A stretch of DNA of 64,000 nt from Pseudosporangium ferrugineum (GCF_003002065.1 NZ_PVZG01000018.1:1-64000), one strand, 5' to 3'. Positions 19,214 through 27,840 are shown, counted from the first letter of the stretch. Numbers and translations: made by a program. The notes: generated from the letters alone by a model not told the origin.

Positions 19214-20245
19214 CTACGTTCCCGCACCGACGGCCCGGCTGCGCTGGTCGATTCCGAGGTTCCCGTACGGATAGTCGGGCGCCCCGGGGTCGCTCGCCGT
19301 GTCGAGGGCCGTGGTCTCGGCCTCGTCGAGGTGCAGGCCGGCGGCGCGCAGGTTGGTGTCGAGCTGCTCGACCGTACGGGCGCCGAGAATCGTCGACGCG
19401 ACGCCGGGGCGGTCGGTGACCCACGCCAGCGCCACCTCGGCCATGGAACTGCCGCGCGCCTCCGCGATCCGCTGCACGGCGTCGATGACGGTCCACGCGC
19501 GCTCGGTCCCGCGCCGCTCCCACGCCTCCATGCCGCGCTCGGGGTTCTCGCCCAGCCGGGTCGCCCCCGACGGCCGCTGGTCGCGCCGGTACTTCCCGGA
19601 GAGCCAGCCGCCGCCGAGCGGGCTCCACGGCAGCAGCCCCAGCCCGGCGTCGAGCGCGGCGGGGACGATCTCCCGCTCGATCTCCCGTACCAGCAGGCTG
19701 TACTGCGGCTGCAGGGTGATCGGCGCGGCGAGGCCCAGCGCCCGCGCCAGGTGCACGGCCTTGGTGAGCTGCCAGCCGGTGAAGTTGGAGAACCCGTAGT
19801 AGCGGATCTTCCCGGCCCGTACGAAGCCGTCCAGGGTGCGGAGCGTCTCCTCGAGCGGCGTCACCGGATCCCACGAGTGCGCCTGGTAGAGGTCGACGCT
19901 GTCCAGCCCGAGCCGGTCCAGCGAGGCGTCGAGGGCCCGGGTGAGGTGCCGCGCGGACAGCCCCAGCCCGTTCGCGTCCTCCGCGGTCCGGAACCGGCCC
20001 TTGGTGGCCAGCACGATCCGCTCGGTGAGGCCGGCCGGCCGGTCCGCGAACCAGCGCCCGATGGTCCGCTCGGACTCGCCTCCGGCGTACACGTCGGCGG
20101 TGTCGACCAGGGTGCCCCCCGCCTCGGCGAAGCGGTCGAGCTGAGCGTGCGAGACCTTCTCGTCGGACTCGGCGCCGAAGGTCATGGTGCCCAGGCAGAG
20201 ACTCGAGACGGCGCAGCCACTGCGCCCCAGGGTGCGGTACTCCAT
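19214..20245 (-). CDS. Aldo/keto reductase
   Basis: 343 residues forming a TIM barrel. The N-terminus is MEYRTLGRSGCAVSSLCLGT. Catalytic tetrad: Asp and Tyr in VDTADVYAGG, Lys in VLATKGRF, His in YQAHSWDP. The NADPH-binding C-terminal region is VASTILGARTVEQLDTNL. It should reduce an aldehyde or ketone, or oxidise an alcohol, with NADP(H). It resembles the YajO/potassium-channel-beta-like branch, substrate unknown. ATG 20245 lies 6 nt after a TACGTT -10 (leaderless). It faces the TetR gene downstream of which it may have been regulated, but has its own promoter. Confidence 0.88.
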   Translation of the reverse strand: MEYRTLGRSGCAVSSLCLGTMTFGAESDEKVSHAQLDRFAEAGGTLVDTADVYAGGESERTIGRWFADRPAGLTERIVLATKGRFRTAEDANGLGLSARHLTRALDASLDRLGLDSVDLYQAHSWDPVTPLEETLRTLDGFVRAGKIRYYGFSNFTGWQLTKAVHLARALGLAAPITLQPQYSLLVREIEREIVPAALDAGLGLLPWSPLGGGWLSGKYRRDQRPSGATRLGENPERGMEAWERRGTERAWTVIDAVQRIAEARGSSMAEVALAWVTDRPGVASTILGARTVEQLDTNLRAAGLHLDEAETTALDTASDPGAPDYPYGNLGIDQRSRAVGAGT

Positions 20246-20251
20246 CCCTGC

Positions 20252-20257
20252 AACGTA
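20252..20257 (-). promoter_or_regulatory. -10 element TACGTT, leaderless promoter of the aldo/keto reductase
   Basis: On the minus strand TACGTT is separated by 6 nt (GCAGGG) from the ATG at 20245. The GCAGGG spacer could also act as a weak ribosome-binding site, so leaderless status is probable, not certain. Confidence 0.4.
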
Positions 20258-20302
20258 CGCCCACGGCGGCGTCCCCGCCGCCCGGTGACGGACGCGGGTC
20301 GT

Positions 20303-20866
20303 TCAGGCGCTCCGAGGCGCCGGGACCGTCAGGATCGCGCTCGCGACGAGGTCGAAGAGGTGGTCCGAGCGGGACGCGAGCGCGGGCTGGTCGCCGAGCC
20401 AGGCGAGCGCCCCGGCCAGCGCGAACAGGTCGGTGCCGTCCATGTCCCGCCGCGCGGCGCCCGCTGCCTGGGCGCGGGCGAGGAGCCGCGCGCCCGCCGC
20501 GCGCACCCCGGCGCAGGACGCGTGCAGGGCGGACTCCGGGTTGTCGATGGCGGCCACCATCGATGCCACCACATCCCGGTAGCTGCGGGTGAACGCCACG
20601 ACGTCGCGCAGCCAGGACGCCAGCGCGTCGCCGGGGGAGTCCGCCGTCTCGAGGGCCCGGGCCCGCGCGGTGAAGTCGTCGAAGCCGGTCCGCAGCAGCG
20701 CCTCGAGCAGGGCCTCCCGGGTGGGGAAGTGGCGGTACAGCGTGCCGAGGCCGACGCCGGCCTGGCGGGCGATGTCGCGCAGCGACGCGGTGGCGCCCTG
20801 CTCGGTCACGACCCCGTCGGCGACCGCGAGGAGCTGGTCGTAGTTCTTCCGGGCATCAGCGCGCAC
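20303..20866 (-). CDS. TetR-family repressor (quinone-oxidoreductase divergon)
   Basis: 187 residues. The N-terminal HTH is classic: ATASLRDIARQAGVGLGTLY followed by RHFPTREALLEALL. The C-terminal ligand-binding domain is helical (about 70-187). GTG 20866 is chosen because AAGGGG lies 7 nt upstream; a longer frame from 20962 would run across the operators. It is divergent from the NAD(P)-dependent oxidoreductase, and two identical palindromes lie between them, so it probably represses both genes until an electrophilic or quinone-like ligand binds. Confidence 0.88.
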   Translation of the reverse strand: MRADARKNYDQLLAVADGVVTEQGATASLRDIARQAGVGLGTLYRHFPTREALLEALLRTGFDDFTARARALETADSPGDALASWLRDVVAFTRSYRDVVASMVAAIDNPESALHASCAGVRAAGARLLARAQAAGAARRDMDGTDLFALAGALAWLGDQPALASRSDHLFDLVASAILTVPAPRSA

Positions 20867-20885
20867 GGGCACCCCCTTGACATTC

Positions 20886-20921
20886 GGAGCACTGCTCCAG
20901 ATATATTCGGAGCACTGCTCC
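20886..20921. promoter_or_regulatory. Tandem TetR operators GGAGCACTGCTCC (two copies)
   Basis: The 13-bp palindrome GGAGCA-C-TGCTCC occurs at 20886-20898 and again at 20909-20921, both preceded by ATTC. The centres are 23 bp apart, about two helical turns, on the same DNA face. They lie between the TetR GTG (20866) and the oxidoreductase ATG (20955). An AT-rich ATATATTC stretch between them could be a -10 region. Confidence 0.7.
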
Positions 20922-20954
20922 GGAGAGCTTAACCGATGACCGGGAGGATGGCCC

Positions 20955-21956
20955 ATGCCCACGATGAAGGCCGTACGGCTGCACGAACACGGCGGCCCCG
21001 AGGTGCTGCGCTACGACGAGGTGCCGGTGCCCGAGCCGAAACCGGACGAGGTGCTCGTCCGGGTCCACGCGGCGGGCGTCAACCCGCCCGACTGGTACTT
21101 CCGGGAGGGCATGCCCGACGTGCCGCCCGAGCTGAGGCCCACCTTCCACCTGCCGCTGATCCCGGGCACCGACGTGTCCGGGGTCGTCGAGGCGGCCGGC
21201 GCCGGGGTGGACGGCTTCGCCGCCGGCGACGAGGTCTTCGGCCTGCTGCGCTTCCCCGATCCCGGCGCCGACGCGTACGCCGAGTACGTCGTGGCCCGGG
21301 CGTCCGACCTCGCCCGCAAGCCCGCCGCCATCGACCACGTCCACGCCGCGGGGGTGCCCATGGCCGGGCTCACCGCATGGCAGTACCTGATCGAGCTCGG
21401 CCACGACCACCCGTCGCCGTTCCAGGCGGCCCGGCATCGCCCGATGCCGCTCGGGCCCGGCGTGACGGTGCTGGTCAACGGCGCCGCGGGCGGGGTGGGG
21501 CACTTCGCGGTGCAGCTGGCGAAGTGGAAGGGCGCCCGCGTGATCGCGGTGGCCTCCGGCGGCCACGAGTCGTTCCTGCGCGAGCTGGGCGCCGACGAGT
21601 TCATCGACTACACGACAAGCCGCCCCGAGGAGGTCGCGCACGACGTCGATCTCGTCCTCGACACCGTCGGCGGTCCCGGCAGCCGGCGCTTCCTGCGGAC
21701 GCTGCGGCCCGGCGGGGCCCTGTACCCAGTCTACTTCGCCGAGATCGACCCCGCAGAGGCGGCGGAGAAGAAGATCACGGTCACGGCCACCCAGGTACGC
21801 GCGAACGGCGCGCAGCTCGCCGAGCTCGGCAGCCTGCTCGAGGCGGGCACGCTCCGGGTCCGCCTCGACAGCACGTACGCGCTCGCGGACGCCCGGAAGG
21901 CGCACGAACGAGCCGCCCGCGGCCACCTCCAGGGCAAGATCGTGCTCGCGATATGA
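20955..21956 (+). CDS. NADP-dependent quinone oxidoreductase (zinc-less MDR family)
   Basis: 333 residues of the medium-chain dehydrogenase/reductase superfamily. N-terminal GroES-like domain: MKAVRLHEHGGPEVLRYDEV, PGTDVSGVVEAAGAGVDGF. Rossmann domain: VLVNGAAGGVGHFAVQLAKW. Substrate loop: LDTVGGPGSRRFLRTLRPGG. The zinc-ligand cysteines of alcohol dehydrogenases are absent, so a quinone or enone reductase is expected. GGGAGGATGGCCC provides the ribosome-binding site. The start is controlled by the tandem TetR operators. Its TGA overlaps the ATG of the broken SnoaL-like gene (ATGA). Confidence 0.88.
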   Translation: MPTMKAVRLHEHGGPEVLRYDEVPVPEPKPDEVLVRVHAAGVNPPDWYFREGMPDVPPELRPTFHLPLIPGTDVSGVVEAAGAGVDGFAAGDEVFGLLRFPDPGADAYAEYVVARASDLARKPAAIDHVHAAGVPMAGLTAWQYLIELGHDHPSPFQAARHRPMPLGPGVTVLVNGAAGGVGHFAVQLAKWKGARVIAVASGGHESFLRELGADEFIDYTTSRPEEVAHDVDLVLDTVGGPGSRRFLRTLRPGGALYPVYFAEIDPAEAAEKKITVTATQVRANGAQLAELGSLLEAGTLRVRLDSTYALADARKAHERAARGHLQGKIVLAI

Positions 21957-22344
21957 GCGCGGAGCTGTTCGCCGTCCAGCAGACGCCGGCGCGTTACGCC
22001 CTCGCCCTGGACCGGCACGACTACGCGGCCCTGGAGAGCGTCCTGACGGAGGACGCGAGCGGACGTTCGAGGGCGGCCCCGGACCGGTCACCGGGCGCGC
22101 GGCGATCCTCGACTTCGTCCGCGGGGCGGCGGCCGCGCAGACCGACCGGCGGCGGCACCACCTCGGCACCGTCCTCGTCGACCGGATGGACGCCGGGACG
22201 GCCGTGGTGCGGGCGTACCTGATGCTGACCTCCGACGACGGCCCGAGGCTGGTCGCGACCGGCGGCTACACGTTCACGCTCGTCCGCGACGGGGACAGCT
22301 GGCGGATCGCGAGCCTGACCCTCCGGCTGGACAGCGCCGCGTAG
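21953..22344 (+). pseudogene. SnoaL-like/NTF2-fold protein, broken by a 1-nt deletion
   Basis: The gene starts at ATG 21953, overlapping the oxidoreductase stop by 4 nt. It encodes a normal N-terminal helix (QQTPARYALALDRHDYAALE) up to LTEDAS at 22060. The reading then continues only in another frame, from 22063 (TFEGGPGPVTGRAAILDFVR) through GGYTFTLVRDGDSWRIASLT to TAG 22342-22344. Adding one base (AGC-TGG-ACG) would restore about 130 residues of a SnoaL-like polyketide-cyclase/ketosteroid-isomerase fold. Either a recent mutation or a sequencing error explains this. The unshifted frame ends at 22222. Confidence 0.72.
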
Positions 22345-22365
22345 CGCCGTCCCCGCGACCCGGGG

Positions 22366-24288
22366 TCAGGGTTCCGTGGTGGATTCCCAGTGCCAGAGGA
22401 TCTCGGTCAACCGGTCCACGCCCGCCGCCAGGTGCCGGCGGTAGGTGCTCATCGGCAGGCGCAGCAGGTCCGCCGCGGCCTGCTGCGTCCCGGCCGGCCG
22501 CAGATAGGTGTGGTGCAGCGCCCGGTGCGCCGGCCGGTCCCGGGGCGGGCCGGCCAGGCTTCCCGCCGCCTCCTCGACGAGTGCGCGCAGCCCCTCCGCC
22601 GTACGCCCGGCCCGGGCGCGGTCGAGGAGCCGCCCGGCGAGCAGCGGGTTCGTCGCCAGGCGGTCGGGGCGGCCGAGATCCCGCAGGGCGGCGCGGACCG
22701 CGGCGGCGAAGGCGGCCCGGTCCGGTGGGCCGGGCGCCGCCGGAGCCTCCGCGGTGCCCGGCCCGCCGGACGTCTCCCGGGCGGCGAGCCGGCTCAGCCA
22801 GGCCAGCCGGGGCGTACGGCGCCAGTCGTGGCCGAACCCGGCGAAGCGGTGGCCGTCCACGGTGAAGTCCGCGTCCTCGGCGCGGGGGAAACCGGCGTAC
22901 TCGCACATGGGTGCCCACAGGTCCGGATCGGCGTGGTAGATCAGCGAGTAGCCGAGACCCGGGGTCACCAGGAAGTGGCGTACGGCGTGCAGCGCGATGA
23001 GCGCCTGCACGGGGGAGGGCTGCTGGTACGCCTCGGCGTCGAGCCAGAAGCGCAGCAGCGAGACCGCCTCGCCGGCGGCGGGTGCGGCCCGGCGCCACGC
23101 CGCCACGGCCGCCGGGTCCCGGGGGCCGGGCGCGTGCAGGGTCAGGAGTACGGCCAGGCCCACCGTGGTGTCCCGCGCGTCGACGACCGCGTGCACCGCC
23201 TCCGGCTGGCCGGCGCACCAGTGGTCGAACAGCTCCGCCGAGGCGGTGCCCTCGTGTCGCCGTACCATCTCGCGCAGTGCCGGCCATCGGTGCGTGGCCG
23301 CGGGCACCACCCGCAGCTCACCGCTCGGCCGCTGGCGCAGGAACGCCCCGATCACCGGGTTCTCGCGGTGCAGGAAGGCGAAGTCCAGCAGGATCCGGCG
23401 CTGCTCGTCGGGGCCCGCGCCGGCGAACCGGTGCCGGTAGTAGCCGCCGGCCCGATGGTGCACGGCGGCGTGCAGTTCCGGGTGCCGCCACCGCAGGTCC
23501 CGGGCGACCACCTCGCGGGCGAGGTCGTGCAGGACCAGGCCGTACGGACCGGCGGACATGATCGACAGCCCGCGCAGCCACTCGAACTGCTCGTGCGCCT
23601 CCGGCAGGTCCAGCAGCGCGGCGAGCAGCGGCTCGGTCGCCACGGCGACCTGCGACACCGCGTCGAGGGCCAGCCGATGCGCCGGGCCCGGAATGGCGTC
23701 GAGAAGCGCGGCCAGCAGCGTGGACACCACCTCCGGGCCGCCGGCCGGCGCGGCGGGCCGGTGCCGCGGGGCGCGGACGTCGGCGATCAGCGCCAGCGCG
23801 AGAGGATGGCCGTGCGTGAAGGCGAGCGCGTCGGCGTGCGCCGCGGCGGGTACGCCCCGCCGGGTCAGCAGCAGCGCGCTCTCCGCCGGGTCGAGGTTCG
23901 TCAGCGGCATCGGGTGCAGCACACTCGACCAGCCCGGGTCGGCGCGATACCGCACCGGCGGCCCGGCCCGGGTGGCCACCGCGACCACGGCGTCGGCGGG
24001 CAGCGCCGCCAGCAGCTCGGTCTCGACCTCCTCGTCGGCCAGCACCACGAGGCGGTCGCCCTCGGGCACGCGCTCGTCGAGCCAGACGACCGTGCGTCCG
24101 GCGTTCCCGGCGAGGTCCGCGAACCGGTGCAGCAGCGAGGTCTTGCCCACCCCGCCGGGGCCCGATATCCAGACCAGGGCGCCGTCGTCGCCGGTCAGGA
24201 GCCGCGCGAACCCGGCGAGTTCGGCCGCGCGGCCGACGAAGTCCCGCCGCCGCGCGCCGGCCACCCGTTCGGCGAACCGCGTGCTCAT
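22366..24288 (-). CDS. AAA/STAND-type ATPase with C-terminal HTH-like region
   Basis: 640 residues. Residues about 17-30 (DFVGRAAELAGFARLL) and the Walker A GPGGVGKTS (about 42-50) begin an AAA domain. The Walker B-like segment is GDRLVVLADEE. Long helical mid-region with TPR-like composition (about 200-500). The C-terminal segment TQQAAADLLRLPMSTYRRHL resembles the HTH that ends a family of actinobacterial ATPase regulators. It is probably a signalling or transcription-related ATPase; the target is unknown. ATG 24288 is chosen because it starts directly before the conserved FVGR box. It is divergent from the secreted-protein gene. Confidence 0.7.
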   Translation of the reverse strand: MSTRFAERVAGARRRDFVGRAAELAGFARLLTGDDGALVWISGPGGVGKTSLLHRFADLAGNAGRTVVWLDERVPEGDRLVVLADEEVETELLAALPADAVVAVATRAGPPVRYRADPGWSSVLHPMPLTNLDPAESALLLTRRGVPAAAHADALAFTHGHPLALALIADVRAPRHRPAAPAGGPEVVSTLLAALLDAIPGPAHRLALDAVSQVAVATEPLLAALLDLPEAHEQFEWLRGLSIMSAGPYGLVLHDLAREVVARDLRWRHPELHAAVHHRAGGYYRHRFAGAGPDEQRRILLDFAFLHRENPVIGAFLRQRPSGELRVVPAATHRWPALREMVRRHEGTASAELFDHWCAGQPEAVHAVVDARDTTVGLAVLLTLHAPGPRDPAAVAAWRRAAPAAGEAVSLLRFWLDAEAYQQPSPVQALIALHAVRHFLVTPGLGYSLIYHADPDLWAPMCEYAGFPRAEDADFTVDGHRFAGFGHDWRRTPRLAWLSRLAARETSGGPGTAEAPAAPGPPDRAAFAAAVRAALRDLGRPDRLATNPLLAGRLLDRARAGRTAEGLRALVEEAAGSLAGPPRDRPAHRALHHTYLRPAGTQQAAADLLRLPMSTYRRHLAAGVDRLTEILWHWESTTEP

Positions 24289-24452
24289 GAGGCCAGTCTC
24301 GCCCCTCACGCGCCCGCGCGTCGGCGGAAGCGCGACGACTGTCCGCTTGCCTGCTCGCGCGAGCCCGACGACCACCTGAGCCGCGGCCGGGGTGGGCAGG
24401 GTGAGAGGGAAGTGGGTGGTGAATGGTCTTTTTTATGGAAATGTCGCGCGCC

Positions 24453-24458
24453 TAGCGT
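24453..24458 (+). promoter_or_regulatory. Candidate -10 (TAGCGT) of the secreted-protein gene
   Basis: TAGCGT lies 40 nt before ATG 24499, leaving a leader of about 34 nt that contains the GAGGAG ribosome-binding site. An unusually AT-rich run (CTTTTTTATGGAAAT) lies just upstream of it. Confidence 0.35.
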
Positions 24459-24498
24459 CGGCGGGGTCAGGAAGTTCAGCCTCACCGAGGAGCCAATC

Positions 24499-24921
24499 AT
24501 GATCCGCACCACGACCCACCGCCCGCTCGCCCGCCGCGTGCGCTTCGCCGCACTCGCCACGGCCTTCGCCGGCGTCGCCCTGGTCGCCGCGCCGCAGGCG
24601 GCGTTTGCCTCCGCGCAGGGCTGGGGTGGCACCCTGCGCCCCGGCGAGCAGCATTGCCTCACCGCGAGTGACTACGCCTACTACCAGGTTCGCGCCGACG
24701 GGCAGGCCACCGCGTCCGGGGCCCGGTTCAAGGTCCTCCGCAACGGGTCCGTCGTGTTCGGCACGCCGAGTGGCACCATCGCCGGCTTCGCCTACGAGGG
24801 CCGCAGCTCGTACGGCACCTTCGCCGGTCCGGGCAGCTACACCGTGTGCGCCACCAACAACAACGCCACCAGAACCCTGGTGAACCTTCACATCTTCACA
24901 GACGCCGACCTGCCGTACTGA
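24499..24921 (+). CDS. Secreted small protein with one predicted disulfide
   Basis: 140 residues. A typical Sec signal peptide: a basic N-region (TTTHRPLARRVRF), a hydrophobic core (AALATAFAGVALVAA) and a cleavage site after AAFA (about residue 37). The mature protein of about 103 residues is rich in Gly/Tyr/Thr and has only two Cys (EQHC and YTVC), probably joined. The pattern is beta-sandwich-like. The family is not recognised. GAGGAG precedes the ATG. It ends directly before the tandem hairpin array. Confidence 0.75.
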   Translation: MIRTTTHRPLARRVRFAALATAFAGVALVAAPQAAFASAQGWGGTLRPGEQHCLTASDYAYYQVRADGQATASGARFKVLRNGSVVFGTPSGTIAGFAYEGRSSYGTFAGPGSYTVCATNNNATRTLVNLHIFTDADLPY

Positions 24922-24934
24922 CGTCCCCGCGCCC

Positions 24935-25123
24935 GTGCCGCCCGGGACTCCCCGGACGGCACAGGTCGGCCCGACGGAGGCGTCCCGCGCCCGTGCCGCC
25001 CGGGACTCCCCGGACGGCACCGGCCGGCCCGGCACAAGCGTTCCGCGCCCGTGCCGCCGGGCTCCCGGGACGGCCCGGCGCAGGCGTCCCCGCCCGTGCC
25101 GCCCGGGACTTCCCGGACGGCAC
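24935..25123. terminator. Array of four tandem hairpins between convergent genes
   Basis: The 28-nt hairpin sequence GTGCCGCCCGGG-ACTC-CCCGGACGGCAC (12-bp stem, one mismatch) occurs at 24935-24962, 24993-25020 and, with one change, 25096-25123. A degenerate copy lies at 25051-25076. Each sits in a unit of about 58 bp (a CGCGCCC lead and a GGCCGGCCCG tail). It separates the secreted-protein gene from the convergent DHA2 exporter and probably acts as a bidirectional terminator block that grew by unequal recombination. Confidence 0.65.
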
Positions 25124-25132
25124 GGGCCCGGT

Positions 25133-26713
25133 TCAGTGCAGGACGACCGGGGTGGCCGCGGGCTCGCCCGCTACGCCGTCGGTCAGCGGCGCCTGCTGGC
25201 GCCGGCGGGGCAGGAAGAACGCCGGGATGAACGTCACCACGACCAGGAAGAAGCCCACCCAGAACGTGGTGCCGAACGCGTTGGCGACGAACTCCAGGCC
25301 GCGCTGCAGGATGTTCTGATCCGGGAACTGCTGGGCCAGGGCCGGGTTCTGCTGCACCGCGATCGCCGCCCCGGCCTCGGAGACCGGCGCGCCGCTCGGG
25401 TCGGTGACGCCCGGAATGGCCGGGGAGTTGTTGAGCTTGCTGGTCAGGATGACCGACATCAGCGCCGAGCCGACCGAGCCGGCGATCTGCTGGAGGATGT
25501 TCAGCAGCGTCGAACCGCGGGCCACCTCGTGGTGCGTCAGCGTCTTCAGCGCCGAGGTCATGATCGGCATCATCGTGCCGCCCATGCCGAGGCCCATCAC
25601 GAACAGCGCCCCGCACAGCAGCAGGTACGACGTGTCGGTGCCGACCTGGGTGAACGCGAAGAAGCCCGCCGCGATCAGCACCAGCGCGAACGGCACCGTA
25701 CGCCCCACCGGGATCCGGTCGGCCAGCATGCCCGCGATCGGCATGGTGACCATCGCGCCGATGCCCTGCGGGGCCATCAGCAGGCCGGCGTGCAGCGTCG
25801 ACTCACCGCGTACCTGAAGGAAGTAGCTGGGGAACAGCAGGCCGGCGCCCATGAACGCGACCATGAAGACCGCCATCGTGATGGAGGCGACCGACAGGTT
25901 GCGGTTGCGCAGCAGCCGCAGGTCGAGCAGCGGGTGCTTGGGCTTGAACGAGTAGAGGATGAAGCCGATCACCAGCAGGCCGCCGCCGAGCATCGGCAGC
26001 CACACCTTGGTGGCCGACATCGAACCGGTCTCGGGCAGCGACGACACGCCGAACAGGAACAGGGCGAGGCCGGGGGAGAGCATCAGCATGCCGAGGAAGT
26101 CGAAGGACTCCGACGGCTCCGGGTTGTCCTTCGCCAGCGCCCACTGCGCGTAGACCAGCGCGATCGCGCCGATCGGCAGGTTGATCAGGAAGATCCAGTG
26201 CCAGCTCGCGATGTCGATGAGCCAGCCGCCGAGGATCGGGCCGCCGATCGGGCCGAGCAGCATCGGGATGCCGAGCACCGCCATCAGCCGGCCGATCCGG
26301 TGCGGCCCGGAGGCGCGCGTCATGATCGTCATGCCGAGCGGCATCAGCATGCCGCCGCCGAGGCCCTGCAGCACCCGGTAGCCGATCAGCTGCCCGATCG
26401 AGTCGGCGGTGGCGCACAGCCCCGACCCGAGGGTGAACAGCAGCAGGGCGGCCATGTAGAGCCGCTTGGTGCCGAACCGGTCGGCGGCCCAGCCGGTGAG
26501 CGGAATCACAGTGGCCAGGGCCAGCGTGTAGCCGGTCATGGTCCAGGCGACCTCGGCGTACGAGGCGTCGAACGCGGTCTGGAAGGTGGGCAGCGCGACG
26601 CTCACCACGGTCACGTCGAGGATCGACATGATCGCGCCGAGGACGACCACCCCGGCGATCTTCAGTACGGCACCATCGAGCTTGTCCGAAGCTCCCACGG
26701 GTTGACTGCTCAC
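25133..26713 (-). CDS. DHA2-family MFS multidrug exporter (EmrB/QacA type)
   Basis: 526 residues with 14 predicted helices. Motif A-like loop: GWAADRFGTKRLYM. The helix 1 signature IMSILDVTVVSVALP and motif C-like GPIGGPILGGWLID are diagnostic of 14-TM drug:H+ antiporters. It probably exports hydrophobic compounds. GTG 26713 has an AGGAG site 9 nt upstream. A periplasmic loop before the last helix (about 440-490) is longer than usual. No regulator is adjacent on this strand; the upstream 304-bp region separates it from the Uma2 gene. Confidence 0.9.
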   Translation of the reverse strand: MSSQPVGASDKLDGAVLKIAGVVVLGAIMSILDVTVVSVALPTFQTAFDASYAEVAWTMTGYTLALATVIPLTGWAADRFGTKRLYMAALLLFTLGSGLCATADSIGQLIGYRVLQGLGGGMLMPLGMTIMTRASGPHRIGRLMAVLGIPMLLGPIGGPILGGWLIDIASWHWIFLINLPIGAIALVYAQWALAKDNPEPSESFDFLGMLMLSPGLALFLFGVSSLPETGSMSATKVWLPMLGGGLLVIGFILYSFKPKHPLLDLRLLRNRNLSVASITMAVFMVAFMGAGLLFPSYFLQVRGESTLHAGLLMAPQGIGAMVTMPIAGMLADRIPVGRTVPFALVLIAAGFFAFTQVGTDTSYLLLCGALFVMGLGMGGTMMPIMTSALKTLTHHEVARGSTLLNILQQIAGSVGSALMSVILTSKLNNSPAIPGVTDPSGAPVSEAGAAIAVQQNPALAQQFPDQNILQRGLEFVANAFGTTFWVGFFLVVVTFIPAFFLPRRRQQAPLTDGVAGEPAATPVVLH

Positions 26714-27017
26714 AGCTAAATCTCCTGGTGGACCGGCGACTGGGCGCCGTTCGGCCACGCGCCGCACGGCACGCGGATCCCTGCCATTGTCAGGGCTGTC
26801 TGATCAGCTGTGGTCACGGTGGCGAGAACCCGGGCGGAACCGGCCCGCCCGGCGGTCGCATCCCGGCGCCGCCGTCACCGCCGTCCCCCGTCGACCGCCC
26901 ACCACGACCACCTCCGCGCGCCACCCTGCCGCGTCCCCGGGACCTGCGCAAACAGTTTTGCCATAAGCGCAACGCCGCGGGAGCGACGCCGGCCTGCGGG
27001 CGGGTACGATCCGGAGC
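26714..27017. other. Divergent intergenic region (304 bp) with one small inverted repeat
   Basis: No coding signal is supported. It holds the start region of the exporter (ribosome-binding site at 26722-26726) and the leaderless promoter of the Uma2 gene at its right end. An inverted repeat GCAAA-CAGT-TTTGC sits at 26948-26961 in a locally AT-richer patch and may be a regulator site. Confidence 0.5.
27005..27010 (+). promoter_or_regulatory. -10 element TACGAT, leaderless promoter of the Uma2 gene
   Basis: TACGAT is followed by 7 nt and ATG 27018. There is a weak CCGGAG in the spacer, but the -10 spacing implies that the transcript begins at or next to the start codon. Confidence 0.45.
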
Positions 27018-27572
27018 ATGAGCGCAGAGGCTGTCGGCAGATCGATGCCACCGGTCGTGACGCTTGACGATCTGACCGCGATGATGGCCGCGGATGAACA
27101 CCACCGGTACGAGATGAGCCCAGAGGGAGTCCTCTCCGTCATGCCGCCGCCGGGGTACGCCCATGCGATCATCGCGACCCGTCTCATGGTCTGGCTCGCC
27201 ACCGGTGGCATCGCGCCGGAGCGGGTCGCCCAGGCCGTCGGTCTCCGCATTCAGGGGCCTGACGGCGGTGTCGGTGGGCGCATCCCGGATCTGATCGTGT
27301 GGGCCAAGGCTCAGGCGGACGGTGTCTGGCTGCCGGTCGCCGACGTCCTTCTGGTCGTCGAGATCGTCTCGCCGGGTTCCGAAGGCACCGACACCGTCAC
27401 GAAGCGCCGTGAATACGCGGTCGCCGGCATCCCGCAGTACTGGACCGTCGACCAGGACCCGGCGCAGACCGTGACCATGTACCACCTCGATGGCGGGCAC
27501 TACGACGTGCGGGCGACCATGCCGCTGGCCTGGCTGCTGAGCACCGCTCCCGCCGAGCACGACCTGGTGTGA
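27018..27572 (+). CDS. Uma2-family (DUF820) PD-(D/E)XK nuclease-fold protein
   Basis: 184 residues. The family core is visible: HHRYEMSPEGVLSVMPPPGY (Glu-rich first strand), RIPDLIV (active-site Asp), LLVVEIVSPGS (Glu) and KRREYAVAGIPQYWTVD (Lys and the family hallmark Y-x-x-x-G-I-P-x-Y-W). Uma2 proteins are abundant in actinobacteria and cyanobacteria; a physiological substrate is not settled. Catalytic residues appear intact. It stands alone. The low-complexity proline-rich ORF and the RT remnant converge on it from downstream. Confidence 0.85.
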   Translation: MSAEAVGRSMPPVVTLDDLTAMMAADEHHRYEMSPEGVLSVMPPPGYAHAIIATRLMVWLATGGIAPERVAQAVGLRIQGPDGGVGGRIPDLIVWAKAQADGVWLPVADVLLVVEIVSPGSEGTDTVTKRREYAVAGIPQYWTVDQDPAQTVTMYHLDGGHYDVRATMPLAWLLSTAPAEHDLV

Positions 27573-27617
27573 CCGCGGCCGGCGGCCCTGGCGTGGCTGC
27601 GGGCCGCGGCCGGGCGG

Positions 27618-27824
27618 TCAGGCGGGTTCGGGTTCCGGTTCGGTGCCGGGGATGCTGTCCGGGTCGTCCGGGCCCGGGAGCGGCTCGATCGGGGCCGGGG
27701 GCAGGGTCTCGGGGGTGTCCGGGGACAGTTCGCCCGGGTCGTCCGGGACCGGTTCGGCCGGGTCGATCGGCGGGTAGCTGTCGGGGTCGGGTCCGGGAAG
27801 CACCATGAAAGCGACAATGCCCAC
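27618..27824 (-). CDS. Small acidic proline-rich protein
   Basis: 68 residues from GTG 27824 (or about 62 from the internal ATG). After a short hydrophobic start (MGIVAFMVLPG) it is almost entirely Pro/Asp/Glu/Gly with repeats of the PLPGPDDPD kind. It starts 17 nt after the stop of the RT remnant on the same strand, so the two may have been co-transcribed. No known domain. Low complexity makes the call uncertain. Confidence 0.4.
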   Translation of the reverse strand: MGIVAFMVLPGPDPDSYPPIDPAEPVPDDPGELSPDTPETLPPAPIEPLPGPDDPDSIPGTEPEPEPA

Positions 27825-27840
27825 CCCCGCCCGCCGGCAA

